DNA of 64,000 nucleotides from the NCBI GenBank assembly GCA_002787035.1, contig PCVP01000010.1, positions 107,637 through 171,636 of the forward strand, written 5' to 3'. Positions 33,073 to 43,150 of this stretch are shown here, one piece after another (the stretch's first letter is position 1; every line of letters starts with the position of its first letter). The DNA is from Candidatus Peregrinibacteria bacterium CG11_big_fil_rev_8_21_14_0_20_49_14. Its GTDB lineage: Bacteria; Patescibacteriota; Gracilibacteria; Peribacterales; Peribacteraceae. The position numbers were made by a program, and so were the translations under genes. The notes under the pieces were generated by a model. It was not told the origin of the DNA. It saw nothing but the letters and a program-made list of their open reading frames with translations, and did not search any database.

Positions 33073-34164
33073 TTAATGCCTCCACGTGAGCATTCTATTC
33101 ATGGTGTAGTTCCATATCACTCCCGTAAATGCTCCGACAACCACGCTCAAGATTTTCGCAAACCCGAAAGAGAAGAGAAACGCACTCACCGCATAGTTTG
33201 CCAACGCACCGAACAAACACGCACCGTTGAATTTCAGAAATCCCACCAGTGCCGCTCTCCCTTTCAGGCGGACATGCGAAAAAGTCCAAGCGTTATTCAA
33301 CAGAAAGTTAAAAACTACCGCCGTTTCTATTGCCACTGCAACGGAAAGTGAGAACTGGCGAAACGTCGGCTCCGCCGCTCCCGCAAAGAAATACGATATG
33401 AGACTGAATGCCGACACATGCACTATGACTCCCATGGAACCGACGATGCAGTACTTCACAAATACGAGAGGAATGAATCTGCCCAGTGCCACGTCGTAGA
33501 GGTATTCAAGAAATTCTATCTGCACACGGCGTGAGAGTTTGCTTTCTCCGTGCATGCGCTTTCCGAAGGTAAAAGGAATTTCTTCCGCACGCGTTTCCTT
33601 GGGAACATGCACGAGAAAATCCAACAGAATTTTAAATCCTTTGGGATTGAGAGTGGGAAGCACCTTTTCAAACGTGGATCGGTGCACGGCAAAAAAACCG
33701 CTCATGGGATCTTTCACCTTCACTTTGCACAGAGACATGGCAAGTTTGGTGGCAATGCGACTGAGCAGATACCGCTGCTCATCCCACTCTCCCACGCTTC
33801 CTCCTTCCGTGTAGCGAGAACCGACAGAAATTCCTCCGTTTGCCAATGCAGCTTCGTACAGAGCGGGCAACAAAGACTCATCATGTTGACCGTCGGCATC
33901 CATGACGCCGAACACATCTCCTTTGGCGGAGAGAAATCCTTCAATGACAGCGGAAGAAAGTCCTCTGCGCCCGACGCGGCGTATGATATGCACATCATCT
34001 TGATCGTGAGCAATTTCCTGAGCAATATGCCATGTTTTATCCGGCGAATCGTCATCGACAATGATGATTTCATGCGGAACACACGCAAGTGCATTTTTAA
34101 TACTCCGTACGAGTTCGGGAATATTTTCCGCCTCGTTATACGTCGGGAGAATGAGTGAAAACAT
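33073..34164 (-). CDS. GT2 dolichol-phosphate-mannose synthase-like protein fused to GtrA
   Basis: Residues about 1-230 are a DPM1-like GT-A glycosyltransferase (FSLILPTYNEAENIPELVRSIKNAL; IIVDDDSPDKTWHIAQEIA; 'DADGQHDESLLPAL' with the DxD metal site; 'GSRYTEGGSVGEW'), which would make polyprenyl-phosphate sugar. Residues about 235-363 form a four-TM GtrA domain (FVKYCIVGSMGVIVHVSAF...FNFLLNNAWTF...). The fusion couples synthesis and translocation of lipid-linked sugar, as seen in other bacteria and archaea. TAGGAT lies 9 nt before the ATG. Confidence 0.88.
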   Translation of the reverse strand: MFSLILPTYNEAENIPELVRSIKNALACVPHEIIIVDDDSPDKTWHIAQEIAHDQDDVHIIRRVGRRGLSSAVIEGFLSAKGDVFGVMDADGQHDESLLPALYEAALANGGISVGSRYTEGGSVGEWDEQRYLLSRIATKLAMSLCKVKVKDPMSGFFAVHRSTFEKVLPTLNPKGFKILLDFLVHVPKETRAEEIPFTFGKRMHGESKLSRRVQIEFLEYLYDVALGRFIPLVFVKYCIVGSMGVIVHVSAFSLISYFFAGAAEPTFRQFSLSVAVAIETAVVFNFLLNNAWTFSHVRLKGRAALVGFLKFNGACLFGALANYAVSAFLFSFGFAKILSVVVGAFTGVIWNYTMNRMLTWRH

Positions 34165-34215
34165 GAGAAGGTAATCCTAGGTAAAAAAACCGAAAAAGGC
34201 TACTATCTTACCGAT

Positions 34216-35124
34216 ATGAAGATACTTGTAACCGGTGCATCCGGGACCATAGGAACCAGGCTTTGCGAAATACTCCTTCAGGAGGGCAAAGATATTGCGG
34301 GTGTGGATCGCGTGCCCAATAAGTGGCTGCCCGCAGTCAACGACATCACCGTGCAGGCGGATTTGCTGCAGGAAGATCAGCTGCAAAACATTCCGTCCGA
34401 TGTCGATATTATCGTGCACCTTGCTGCAAATGCGCGAGTGTATGAGCTGGTGGAACATCCCGAACGGGCCATGGAAAATTTGGTCACCACGTTTAACACA
34501 TTGGAATTCGCCCGTAAAAACGGCATTAAGAAAATCATCTTTGCCTCCTCACGCGAAGCGTACGGCAACATAGCCGCGGAGAGCTATACGGAAGATATGG
34601 TAAGAGTGGAAAACTGCGAGAGTCCGTACACAGCAAGCAAAATAGCGGGAGAGGCATTGGTGGAATCGTACATGCGCTGTTACGACATAGACTTCGTCAC
34701 ACTTCGTTTCAGCAACGTGTACGGCATGTACGACGATTCCGTACGCGTGGTGCCTCTCTTCTTCCGACTCTCGAAAGCAGGAGAGCCCATGACAATATTC
34801 GGAAAAGAGAAATGTCTGGATTTCACATATATAGATGATACCGTTCGTGGAATTTGCAGTGTTATAGAAAAATTCGATGACGTAAAAAACGATGTGTACA
34901 ACATCGCATACGGAAGCGGCACCACCATTATGCATTTGGCAGAGCGTATGCGGGAACTCACAGGCAGTACATCCGAAATACTGGCCACAGATTCGAGGCG
35001 CGGAGAAATTACGAAGTACATCGCCAATGTGAGCAAAGCCCGCAAGGCACTCGGATACGAACCCTCCATACCGTTTGAAGAAGGCATACTGAAAACTGTG
35101 GAATGGTACGAATCTCATACGTAA
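34216..35124 (+). CDS. NAD-dependent nucleotide-sugar epimerase/dehydratase
   Basis: Extended SDR of 302 aa: 'ILVTGASGTIGTRLCEILLQEG', 'IIVHLAANARVYELVEHPERAMENLVTTFNTLEFARK', catalytic 'SSREAYG' and 'PYTASKIAGEAL' (YxxxK), 'LRFSNVYGMYDDSVRVVPLFFRLSKAGEPMTIFGKEKCLDFTYIDDTVRGI'. It is closest in pattern to UDP-glucose/UDP-GlcNAc 4-epimerases; the exact substrate is not determinable. TACTAT lies 9 nt before the ATG. It is divergent from the GT2-GtrA gene. A methyltransferase follows 5 bp downstream. Confidence 0.85.
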   Translation: MKILVTGASGTIGTRLCEILLQEGKDIAGVDRVPNKWLPAVNDITVQADLLQEDQLQNIPSDVDIIVHLAANARVYELVEHPERAMENLVTTFNTLEFARKNGIKKIIFASSREAYGNIAAESYTEDMVRVENCESPYTASKIAGEALVESYMRCYDIDFVTLRFSNVYGMYDDSVRVVPLFFRLSKAGEPMTIFGKEKCLDFTYIDDTVRGICSVIEKFDDVKNDVYNIAYGSGTTIMHLAERMRELTGSTSEILATDSRRGEITKYIANVSKARKALGYEPSIPFEEGILKTVEWYESHT

Positions 35125-35129
35125 GCCTC

Positions 35130-35867
35130 ATGGATAACAATTACACCTACAATCCCGATACCTACTGGCAAGACACGGAAGACTCCTACCCGCACTACCC
35201 CACCGTACGGCACCGCAAACGCTTTATTCTAAGCTCTCTGCGCAAGCACTGTCCCGGAGGGAGTTTCAGTGTGTTCGACTTCGGCTGCGGAGAAGGAACG
35301 CTGCTTGCCACCATTCAGAAAGAGTTTTCACTGCAACCTGAACAGGTGGGAGGATGTGATATTTCGAAACAAGCGGTGGAGGGCGCACGAAAAAAACTCA
35401 ACAGCCCGTACCTGCTGCACGAAATGTATCCTACGCTGACACAAAAGTTTGACGTGATGATTTGCAGTGAAGTCATAGAACATACCACCGACTACGAAAA
35501 CGTACTGCGATGGATGGCAGAAAACCTGAACTCGGGCGGCGTGATGATAGTCACCACTCAAAGCGGCAGCATACACGCATCCGACAGATACACAGGGCAC
35601 ACACAGCATTTTATTCTGAAGAATCTTCGAAAGATGATGGAAGGATTTGGCTTGAATATGCTCACTGCAAGACTGTGGGGGTGGCCACTCTTTTCGTTAC
35701 AGAAATACCTTACGAATATTCGGTTTGACCGGATTCAGAAAAATTATCTGGAAGGGAATATAACGCTTCATAAAAAAATTACCTTCTCGCTCGCGTACGC
35801 GGCGTACTTCGTACATGACCTCATTCCTCTCGGACCTCAAATTTACATAGTGGCTCGAAAAGCGTAA
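35130..35867 (+). CDS. Class I SAM-dependent methyltransferase
   Basis: About 245 residues with motif I 'FSVFDFGCGEGTLLATIQKEF', an acidic post-I 'GGCDISKQAVEGARKKL', and 'FDVMICSEVIEHTTDYENVLRWMAENLNSGGVMIVTTQSG'. A C-terminal hydrophobic stretch (about 200-225) may associate with the membrane. It probably methylates a sugar or lipid-linked glycan given its operon with the epimerase. The start is the ATG at 35130; the in-frame ATG at 35103 lies inside the previous gene. Confidence 0.82.
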   Translation: MDNNYTYNPDTYWQDTEDSYPHYPTVRHRKRFILSSLRKHCPGGSFSVFDFGCGEGTLLATIQKEFSLQPEQVGGCDISKQAVEGARKKLNSPYLLHEMYPTLTQKFDVMICSEVIEHTTDYENVLRWMAENLNSGGVMIVTTQSGSIHASDRYTGHTQHFILKNLRKMMEGFGLNMLTARLWGWPLFSLQKYLTNIRFDRIQKNYLEGNITLHKKITFSLAYAAYFVHDLIPLGPQIYIVARKA

Positions 35868-35871
35868 GTTT

Positions 35872-37515
35872 TTACGCTTTTTTCTCTTCGTGGTACACAC
35901 GTTCCGCGTTTACTTCCCATATGTTCGCGTTGTTTCGTATGCCTTCTGCAATGTTATCGACCGCTGTCATGGCAGTAAGCATACTGTGGTCTTGGTTGTT
36001 GTAGCGGTGCATACCGTTGCGCCCTATTAAGAAAAGATTGGAGAGACCAACGGTGTAGTCTCGAATCTTGTGTAATTCGTCGTAGGTACCGAAGTAAGCG
36101 GGATACGCCTTCGGCATACGCAATACGCAGGAATCCAACACGTCTCCTTTTAGAATGAACCCTATCTCCTCCATTTCTTGTATGCCCAGAGCAATCATGT
36201 CGGCATCGGGCTTGCTCCAGAGTTCATCGCCTTCGTTTACGAAGTATTCCAATCCTATCCAGACCGTCTCTTCTTTTGCCACAAGGTACGGACTCCAGTT
36301 ATTGAAAATTTGCACGCGTCCCACATGCACCTGACCTTCCTGCACGTATATCCAGTTATCCGGCACTATCGCAGCGGGCTTCTTTCCCTTCTCTTGCACG
36401 TGCAGTTTATTGAGTAGCAAACCCACAGTCATGAAATCACGGTAAATAAGACCGTCTGCGACACGCATAATATCGGGAGGCGGAGGCGGCTGCATCATAT
36501 TCATAAGGTGTTTCACCGGCATGGTGGAGAAGAAGTAGTCACACGTTATCTCTTCGCGTTGCCCCTGCGCATTTTCCACGGTGGCAGCTACGACCGTATC
36601 TCCTTCCATCTTCACGCTTACGACCTTGGTCTGCATGCGAACTTCCCCTCCACAGGAACGCACTTGCTCGGTTACCGTTTCCCACATCTGCCCCGGTCCG
36701 AATTTCGGATAGTAAAATCTCGTAATTAAACTGGTTTCTCGCTCTTCTTGCGCCTTCTTAAAATCACTGCTGAGGAGGTCTTTGACCGCATGGGTAACGG
36801 CACGCTTCAGCGACAATCCTTTTATACGCTGCGCGCCCCAGTCCGCTTTTATTTCGCTGCAGGGAATGCCCCACACTTTTTCCGTGTAGTCCCGGAAGAA
36901 TGTCGCATACAAACGTTGTCCGAATCGATTGATAAAAAATGCATCGAGATGAGATTCGTCTTTCTGCGGAAACGCCTGGGACTTCATGTAGGAAAGTCCT
37001 ATGAGAAACGTATTCCAGAATCCGAGACGCCTTGCCACCGAAAGAGTGATGCCAATGGGGTATGGAAAGAAGCTCTTGCGATAGAAAATGCGAGAAATGC
37101 GTGGCCGTTGCAGCATAAGATCATCTTCTTTCTCGGGGTCCGGAGCTGTTCTGGTTGAGGTTGTACCCTTGCAACTGCTTTTCATGTCATCCGGAATACA
37201 TTCCGGACAAAGATACGTAAGCACCACCTCGGTTGCGTAATCCACCTCATGACCCAGCTCCTCGGTATCCGCAGCGGGTGCTCCCTGTATGGGCAAAATA
37301 TTGAACCACCAGTCCATCACCCGTTCGCTCTTGGAGAAGAAACGGTGACCTCCTATATCTATGCGATTTCCTTTGTAGTTATACGTCTGCGCTATCCCAC
37401 CGATCGCATCGGTGGATTCGCAAACGATGGGACGAATATCCGTTCGTTTTAAAAGCTCATATGCCGCAGTGAGACCTGCGGGGCCCGCACCTGCGATGAC
37501 TGCTATTTTGGTCAT
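35872..37515 (-). CDS. FAD-dependent amine-oxidase-like oxidoreductase
   Basis: 547 aa with an N-terminal FAD dinucleotide motif ([22 protein letters not shown] ... [40 protein letters not shown]), the internal '[31 protein letters not shown]' and the C-terminal '[33 protein letters not shown]'. This pattern is seen in polysaccharide-cluster proteins annotated as protoporphyrinogen-oxidase-like or UDP-galactopyranose-mutase-like. The substrate is unknown; a nucleotide-sugar or lipid-linked sugar role fits the context. TATAGT lies 9 nt before the ATG. Confidence 0.8.
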   Translation of the reverse strand: MTKIAVIAGAGPAGLTAAYELLKRTDIRPIVCESTDAIGGIAQTYNYKGNRIDIGGHRFFSKSERVMDWWFNILPIQGAPAADTEELGHEVDYATEVVLTYLCPECIPDDMKSSCKGTTSTRTAPDPEKEDDLMLQRPRISRIFYRKSFFPYPIGITLSVARRLGFWNTFLIGLSYMKSQAFPQKDESHLDAFFINRFGQRLYATFFRDYTEKVWGIPCSEIKADWGAQRIKGLSLKRAVTHAVKDLLSSDFKKAQEERETSLITRFYYPKFGPGQMWETVTEQVRSCGGEVRMQTKVVSVKMEGDTVVAATVENAQGQREEITCDYFFSTMPVKHLMNMMQPPPPPDIMRVADGLIYRDFMTVGLLLNKLHVQEKGKKPAAIVPDNWIYVQEGQVHVGRVQIFNNWSPYLVAKEETVWIGLEYFVNEGDELWSKPDADMIALGIQEMEEIGFILKGDVLDSCVLRMPKAYPAYFGTYDELHKIRDYTVGLSNLFLIGRNGMHRYNNQDHSMLTAMTAVDNIAEGIRNNANIWEVNAERVYHEEKKA

Positions 37516-37579
37516 GTGAAAGCAACTATAGGGACGAAAGGGAACGTGTTCTAGCTATTTGCATGCAATCTCTTTTCAT

Positions 37580-37981
37580 CTAATGAAACACAAAGAGTTT
37601 ACGCATGCCGAAATTCCAGAGAAGCACCAGCCACAAGGTAATAAACATGGCTACCATGTGATTCAATGCTCCGAATTCCACAAAAAGGTACAAGAAGAGT
37701 TCTGTCCATCCGAGACCGCCTATTGTAATGAGAACCACCATCATAATTTCTTTCTTGCGACTGTGACGGCTCTTAAATATCCAAAGAAGACTGAAGATAT
37801 AATTCCAAAGAAAACCTATCGTATAACCCAGTACGGCGGCTAGAAGATAGTTCATGGCAATCCCCTCCGTCAGGAAACCGTACACCACCAGATTCACCAC
37901 TGCAGCAGTTCCTCCCACAAATACGTAGCGAAAAAATTGAATGTGGCCGTTTAAAACAGGACCAAGAACCCAGTGCTTCAT
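37580..37981 (-). CDS. GtrA-like membrane protein
   Basis: 133 residues, four TM helices, GtrA family pattern (FFRYVFVGGTAAVVNLVVYGFLTE ... YTIGFLWNYIFSLLWIF ... LWLVLLWNFGMRKLFVF). GtrA proteins are thought to flip polyprenyl-phosphate sugars. No -10 box lies at the leaderless position. A TATAGT about 26 nt upstream would give a leader of about 19 nt. Confidence 0.85.
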   Translation of the reverse strand: MKHWVLGPVLNGHIQFFRYVFVGGTAAVVNLVVYGFLTEGIAMNYLLAAVLGYTIGFLWNYIFSLLWIFKSRHSRKKEIMMVVLITIGGLGWTELFLYLFVEFGALNHMVAMFITLWLVLLWNFGMRKLFVFH

Positions 37982-38045
37982 ATGGAATCTGAAATCAATG
38001 TAACAGGACTATAGGGAAGCACTGCAAAGGTGGGAAGTACTTCGT

Positions 38046-39239
38046 CTACTTCCCGTACGCCTCCCGCAATATGCGGCGAACATCGGGAATATGCAGTAAA
38101 CACCACAGCAGAAACGCAATATCTGCCACCGCAGGCACCAAGAAGAAAAGCGGCCCCAACTGAAATACTGCTCCGTGCTGCAAATAGAAGTACAACCACT
38201 GAAAATGCAATGTGGCGAGAGTGAAGGGAATCCAAAGAGGATATTTTTTCAGCACGGGGAGCGCCGCAAATATGACGAAATATAAACCTGTTTGCATGTA
38301 GAAATCATCCATGTGATCCAGCATGATGTTGAGTCCTATGCCTGTGCACGCTCCGAGCAGCAGTACCAGAGGAAGCCCTCTGTCTCTGAAAAATTTCTTG
38401 GGACTCAGGAGAGCGAACAGACCGAGAAATACAAGAATCGGCGTCGTGTGCATCATATTGCCATGACCGGTTTTCGCAGGCTCCACGTAGTAGTAGTTAT
38501 GCACCGAGAATACGATCTGCAACGTATGTGCGGCATTGAGCACTATGCGCTCCGGTCCCGACCACACACTGCTGTGGTTCATTTCTTTGTGTACGCCCAC
38601 ATTCACCTGCCCTATTTGTGCGTACTGAATGAGCACGTAGATAATCGGGATGAGCAGACCGTATCCGACTATTCTGTACCGCCACCACACCGGTTTGTCC
38701 GACGGAGGTGTGAAATACAGCATCAAAGGGAGAAGCGCGACGGAAAACGGAAGGGAGATAATGGAAAATCCCCAGGGAATCCACGTCCACCTCGCGCGTA
38801 TGGCCGCACCGTAAATGGTGAGAAAAACGAGACAGTTATAGGTGGCCACCATCCATCCCCGAAGAGACGAAAATGAATGAAATGGCATGAGTGCGATAAT
38901 CGTAGCAAGCACCACGCCATGCCAGAGAGAGCGAAACAGTTTCCAGCCTGCAAGAAATGCGAAAAATGGAAGCAGTACTCCCGATAGCATCTGGAACTGT
39001 ATTTGAGCGATGGGAGACTTGGTAACGAGGTACCACGGTACGGCAAGAATATTCATACCGTGGAAACCCGGTATGGAGAGATCCAACTTTCCGCCTGCCA
39101 GTGTTTCTATGAACTGCTGATAGAAGAAGTGATCGTCCTGAGGGAACGGCGTGGCAGAGAGCATGCTCACGGCAGTCACCGCCACCAGCAAAATGACGTA
39201 CCAGAACGCCAGCAGTGTTTCTCTCGAAAGCGAACGCAT
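38046..39239 (-). CDS. Polytopic membrane protein, unknown (glycosyltransferase-like topology)
   Basis: About 397 residues with roughly ten TM helices. After TM1 is 'SATPFPQDDHFFYQQFIETLAGG', whose DDH may correspond to the acidic site of GT-C enzymes, and there is a long periplasmic-side loop 'HKEMNHSSVWSGPERIVLNAAHTLQIVFSVHNYYYV'. No family is certain. Start placed at the ATG at 39239, because TACCAT ends 6 nt before it. Upstream in-frame ATGs exist (39245, 39359). It is divergent from the UDP-ManNAc-type dehydrogenase gene. Confidence 0.55.
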   Translation of the reverse strand: MRSLSRETLLAFWYVILLVAVTAVSMLSATPFPQDDHFFYQQFIETLAGGKLDLSIPGFHGMNILAVPWYLVTKSPIAQIQFQMLSGVLLPFFAFLAGWKLFRSLWHGVVLATIIALMPFHSFSSLRGWMVATYNCLVFLTIYGAAIRARWTWIPWGFSIISLPFSVALLPLMLYFTPPSDKPVWWRYRIVGYGLLIPIIYVLIQYAQIGQVNVGVHKEMNHSSVWSGPERIVLNAAHTLQIVFSVHNYYYVEPAKTGHGNMMHTTPILVFLGLFALLSPKKFFRDRGLPLVLLLGACTGIGLNIMLDHMDDFYMQTGLYFVIFAALPVLKKYPLWIPFTLATLHFQWLYFYLQHGAVFQLGPLFFLVPAVADIAFLLWCLLHIPDVRRILREAYGK

Positions 39240-39339
39240 GGGCATATGGTACGAGAAGAGTACACAGAAAGAAAATCCCCGAGCAGAAATATGCCATTTC
39301 CTGGCTATGGCCAGGCAAGAATCTGCTACCCTATGCCTC

Positions 39340-40599
39340 GTGGGAAACAGAGTATGCATTGTCGGCCTCGGATACGTGGGACTCCCTCTGGCTCGTGCCG
39401 CCGCGCGCGGCGGACACTCCGTATGCGGTTACGACATCAGCACGAAGCGCATTGCCGATTTGCAAGCACACATCGACTCCACGGGAGAGCTGACATCGGA
39501 TCAGCTGAAAGAAGTAACCATAGAATTCACAACCGACCCATCGTGCATGCGCGATGCCGATTTCATCATATTGGCCATACCCACGCCCGTGGACAAAGAA
39601 AATAAACCGGACCTCTCGCTGCTTAAATCCGCCAGTGCGACCGTGGGAAAGAATCTGAAAAAAGGTGCGATAGTCGTGTATGAATCCACTGTCTACCCGG
39701 GCACAACGGAAGAAATCTGCGGACCGATACTGGAAAAAGAATCCGGACTGAAGTGCGGAACGGATTTCACACTCGGCTACTCACCGGAGCGCATTAACCC
39801 CGGAGACAAAGAACACACGGTGGACAAGATTACTAAAATTGTCGCAGGACAGGATGAGAAAACAACAGATGCACTGGAGGATTTCTATCGTACGGTGACA
39901 CCGAATATCCACCGTGCTCCCAGCATTCAGGTGGCCGAAATGGCCAAGGCCATAGAGAACGCACAGAGAGACTTGAACATCGCATTCGTAAATGAAGTCG
40001 CTGTCCTCTGCAATAAAATTGGCATTCCGACCACAGAGGTACTCAAAGCCGCGGGTACGAAATGGAATTTCCTTCCGTTTACTCCGGGCCTCGTGGGAGG
40101 ACACTGTATAGGAGTGGACCCGTACTATCTGGTGGAGAAAGCCAGGCAACTGCAAATAGATACGCATGTCATATCCGCAGGACGCGCCATAAACGACAGT
40201 ATGAGCTCTCACATAGCCGCACAAATAGACAGCGCACTCGGCAAAGGAGAGAAGCGCATTCTCGTCCTTGGTCTTACGTTCAAAGAGAATGTCCCCGACG
40301 TGCGCAATTCCAAAGCGGGCGATGTCATAGCGCACCTCTCGGACCTCGGGCACGCAGTGGACGCACACGACCCGCATGTGACAGCCGAAGAAATACGCAA
40401 CATGGGCTTTGCTCCCGGGTCACTCGAGGACGGACCGTACGATGCCGTAGTTCTTTTGGTGACACATGAGCAATACCTCAATGGGGAAACAGAAGCACTT
40501 CTCGGTGCGACCAAAGAAGGTGGCTTGATCTACGACTTAAAATCCAAGCTGGATCGCAAGGCAGTAGAAGCAGGCAGAAGAATGTACCTAGCTCTGTAG
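39340..40599 (+). CDS. Nucleotide-sugar dehydrogenase, WecC/WbpA-like
   Basis: UDP-N-acetyl-mannosaminuronate/glucosaminuronate dehydrogenase type, 419 aa. 'NRVCIVGLGYVGLPLARAAARGGHSVCGYD', 'ILAIPTPVDKENKPDL', 'VVYESTVYPGTTEEICGPILE', 'YSPERINPGDKEHTVDKITKIVAG', the catalytic Cys in 'FTPGLVGGHCIGVDPYYLVEKA', and 'LGLTFKENVPDVRNSK'. The GGHCIGVDPYYL and NPGD motifs separate it from ugd. I start it at GTG 39340: TACCCT ends 7 nt before it, and the Rossmann motif begins directly after. An open frame reaches back to 39151 but overlaps the divergent gene. Confidence 0.88.
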   Translation: MGNRVCIVGLGYVGLPLARAAARGGHSVCGYDISTKRIADLQAHIDSTGELTSDQLKEVTIEFTTDPSCMRDADFIILAIPTPVDKENKPDLSLLKSASATVGKNLKKGAIVVYESTVYPGTTEEICGPILEKESGLKCGTDFTLGYSPERINPGDKEHTVDKITKIVAGQDEKTTDALEDFYRTVTPNIHRAPSIQVAEMAKAIENAQRDLNIAFVNEVAVLCNKIGIPTTEVLKAAGTKWNFLPFTPGLVGGHCIGVDPYYLVEKARQLQIDTHVISAGRAINDSMSSHIAAQIDSALGKGEKRILVLGLTFKENVPDVRNSKAGDVIAHLSDLGHAVDAHDPHVTAEEIRNMGFAPGSLEDGPYDAVVLLVTHEQYLNGETEALLGATKEGGLIYDLKSKLDRKAVEAGRRMYLAL

Positions 40600-41589
40600 C
40601 TAGGAGTCGGGATCTACCTGCCGTGGTAATTCGAACTCTGGAAATTCTTTCTGCATTTCCCTTGCTGCCATAAGCACTGCATCTTGGAGATCTAAGACCC
40701 CGTTAAAGCGACAGTAGATGCTCAGTGTGTGGTTCTTTGGCTTGTAGTTTGGCCCCTGCGATTTTCTGTAGGCAACAATGTACTCACGCAGAGCGCCTGC
40801 AACTCTCTTTTCAATATCTTTCGTATATGCACCTTGCCTGTCTTTTTCTTTGGGAAATTCCCAATAGATAGGCTTAGACCCTATAAGCAAAACATTCGTT
40901 GCCCCCTGTGGTGCTGATTTCCAAAGATACTCTGTATTCGGATCTCTTCCCGTAATAAATGTAATCGGACCTTTGCTTAACACTTCGAGTTCTTTTGCTT
41001 TGCTTGCTGAAGATTGCACTTTCTTCGTCAGCTTCTTATTGGACGGAGGTTTTTTCCCAAGTATTTTATCGGAGCCTGAACCCGCTCCGAGACCTGAACC
41101 TTTCCCAAAGTTACGCAAAAGCCAAGCAGCGAAACCAACTATGCCAACAGCTGCCAACGTTTTGATGACGAAACCTCTCTTCTTCTCCTTGTCCTTCCCG
41201 GTGAGCCACTTGGCCAGAGCCAGTACGCCGACAACACCGAGTGCTGAGGCGATATAAGGGTGCTTTGCGGCATGCTCTATGACAGGAGTGTTGTACACCG
41301 TCTGCTGATCCAACTGAGTACGCAGTTTACGCAGGGCGCCGAGTGCATTGGCATGCTGCTGCCCTCGTGCTTGATCTGCTTCCAAGAACAAGAGAAGCTT
41401 ATTCGTGTTTTCGTGTACACGGGAACGCTCAAAAGGATTGAGGAGTGGAGTGTCTTGCGCCGGCTTGAAGGCATCTATGTCCTGTTGACTGATCTCCCGC
41501 AGCGCAGTTTCGGGGAATTCCCCGAATGCACTGACCTTCTCTACGAAGGTATCGGGAACGTTGGATGGTGTTTCTATTTTTTCAGGCAT
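40600..41589 (-). CDS. Hypothetical protein with central TM pair
   Basis: About 329 residues. A soluble N-terminal helical region (about 1-110) is followed by two hydrophobic segments (about 113-130 and 140-158: IASALGVVGVLALAKWL, VIKTLAAVGIVGFAAWLL), a flexible Gly/Ser/Lys linker, and a soluble C-terminal domain (about 205-329) with 'GPITFITGRDPNTEYLWKSAPQGATNVLLIGSKPIYWEFPKEKDRQG'. No family recognised. A consensus TATAAT (41596-41601, extended TGC) with a 6-nt gap makes this the best leaderless promoter in the window. The stop TAG abuts the convergent stop (TAGCTA). Confidence 0.6.
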   Translation of the reverse strand: MPEKIETPSNVPDTFVEKVSAFGEFPETALREISQQDIDAFKPAQDTPLLNPFERSRVHENTNKLLLFLEADQARGQQHANALGALRKLRTQLDQQTVYNTPVIEHAAKHPYIASALGVVGVLALAKWLTGKDKEKKRGFVIKTLAAVGIVGFAAWLLRNFGKGSGLGAGSGSDKILGKKPPSNKKLTKKVQSSASKAKELEVLSKGPITFITGRDPNTEYLWKSAPQGATNVLLIGSKPIYWEFPKEKDRQGAYTKDIEKRVAGALREYIVAYRKSQGPNYKPKNHTLSIYCRFNGVLDLQDAVLMAAREMQKEFPEFELPRQVDPDS

Positions 41590-41634
41590 CGTAAAATTAT
41601 AGCACAAAATCCCATTTGCAGCCAGTGCACGCTT

Positions 41635-42327
41635 CTAGAACTCTACCTGATGCTTGGCATCGAAGAGCTCCGCATCTTCCACGCTGGCTTCTTTGCGCAG
41701 AGATTCCAAAATTTCCACGGGATTCTTGCCACCCTTGGGACGAACGCCGTACGTGAGCTCCATTCTGTCTCCTCTGGCGTGTGCGCTTAAGAGACGGAAC
41801 GAATCTGTCACCTTCCCGAACAACGCCTCGTAACTTGCGATGTTCACGGAAGATCCTTTGGTATCTGCCTTACACATAATGCGAACGACAGCTTCGTGCT
41901 TGCTGGTCATACCAAAGTTCGTCCACGTAAGAATAAGAATAACGAAACATGTGAATGCAACGGTCATACCTGCCAGCACGTACATCCCTGCACCCATGGC
42001 AAGTCCTGTGGAAAGCACGAGCAAGATGTACGCCATGTCCTTGGGGTCTTTAATGGCAGTACGGAAACGAATGAGAGAGAACGCACCCAAAATACCTATG
42101 GCTCTCGTAAGACTCTCACTCGCTATCATCATAACCACGGCTCCGAGCATACTGAGGAGCACGAGAGAGAACTGAAAAGACTGCGAGTACGAAAGCCCTC
42201 TGTGTGTCGCCTTGTATACCCATGCGGTAATGAGTCCGAACAAGAAGCTTCCGACCAGTGCTATGGCAGCACTGATAGGGTCTATGCCTATGCCTGCAAG
42301 TCCGATGTCCGGTATTACTGGTCCCAT
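41635..42327 (-). CDS. DUF4956 membrane protein
   Basis: 230 residues: about four TM helices (to about 135) and a cytoplasmic C-terminal domain. The signature 'SESLTRAIGILGAFSLIRFRTAIKDPKDMAYILLVLSTGLAMGAGMY' matches DUF4956. Genes of this family frequently accompany VTC-domain and CotH genes, as here. Function unknown; with the VTC protein it may form a membrane polyphosphate-linked system (inference). Confidence 0.85.
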   Translation of the reverse strand: MGPVIPDIGLAGIGIDPISAAIALVGSFLFGLITAWVYKATHRGLSYSQSFQFSLVLLSMLGAVVMMIASESLTRAIGILGAFSLIRFRTAIKDPKDMAYILLVLSTGLAMGAGMYVLAGMTVAFTCFVILILTWTNFGMTSKHEAVVRIMCKADTKGSSVNIASYEALFGKVTDSFRLLSAHARGDRMELTYGVRPKGGKNPVEILESLRKEASVEDAELFDAKHQVEF

Positions 42328-42381
42328 AATGCGTGCGAGGTAGAAAGAGTGTAGAAGAAAGGGTGACCCTGAGAAAGCAGC

Positions 42382-43149
42382 TTATGTCAGACGCTCTCGC
42401 AGGCACCGTACGCATAAAGCATACTTGGAATGTGCGGTGCGTGTCAGCTCAAAATCCATAATAATATCGTGAAACCATGCGGGAATGGCATGGTTGCTCT
42501 TTATTTCCACCACACTCCAACCCGGGTGACAGTTCGTATACATCTTCGCACCCATGAGAGAACGAGGTTTCCATACTCCTTTCAGATTACTGTCGACTGT
42601 AATGCGAAAACGCCTGTCTTGCATGCCTACAAAAGGTTGGCGCATGTAACTCACCAATGCGGTCGGCTGAAGGTTGTACCACCCTTGCAGTACATGAGCT
42701 TCATTTGTCACTTCTTCGCTGGCTTCCACTCTCTTAAGCAGGTGATCCATCAGTCCGGCCATTGGCAAACTGGAGTGCAGTTGCCCGACGGAAAGCGAGA
42801 GACGATCTTTGGAAACCACGAAATCATGCCGTCGCTTAATTTCCAGAAACGAGTACGACTCTTCGGAAAACTCTTCCTCGTACGTACGTAATCGCACTTT
42901 TCTTCTGGAGAGCAGCCCCGCATCTTTTTCGTAGAAAGAGTGCATATCCACAGAGTCAAAATACAGCGATGTGACAGGGTACTTCGTACGACCCTTCCCC
43001 TCTTCCACCAAAAAAGGGTCTGGCTGCGTATAGGGCGCTATGCGATCTATCAGTGCGGGTATGAGACGGTCCGGCAGCAGAAACTTCATCTCTATGCGAC
43101 GGAAGTGCAGAGGGCTTGCAAGCCGATTTCCTTTGGAGAGAGCGAGCAT
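42382..43149 (-). CDS. VTC-domain protein (polyphosphate polymerase-like)
   Basis: About 255 residues with the triphosphate-tunnel fold pattern of VTC domains: 'RRIEMKFLLPDRLIPALIDRIAPY', 'YPVTSLYFDSVDMHSFYEKDAGLLSRRKVRLRTY', 'SYSFLEIKRRHDFVVSKDRLSL', 'VSYMRQPFVG....RFRITVDSNLKG', 'VVEIKSNHAIPAWFHDII'. The alternating basic and Glu residues (KxRLRTY, LEIKRR, VEIKS) are the expected tunnel lining. Eukaryotic Vtc4 makes polyphosphate from ATP; activity of bacterial relatives is less certain. The ATG at 43149 follows the CotH stop by one base (TAATATG), so translation is coupled. Confidence 0.85.
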   Translation of the reverse strand: MLALSKGNRLASPLHFRRIEMKFLLPDRLIPALIDRIAPYTQPDPFLVEEGKGRTKYPVTSLYFDSVDMHSFYEKDAGLLSRRKVRLRTYEEEFSEESYSFLEIKRRHDFVVSKDRLSLSVGQLHSSLPMAGLMDHLLKRVEASEEVTNEAHVLQGWYNLQPTALVSYMRQPFVGMQDRRFRITVDSNLKGVWKPRSLMGAKMYTNCHPGWSVVEIKSNHAIPAWFHDIIMDFELTRTAHSKYALCVRCLRERLT

Positions 43150-43150
43150 A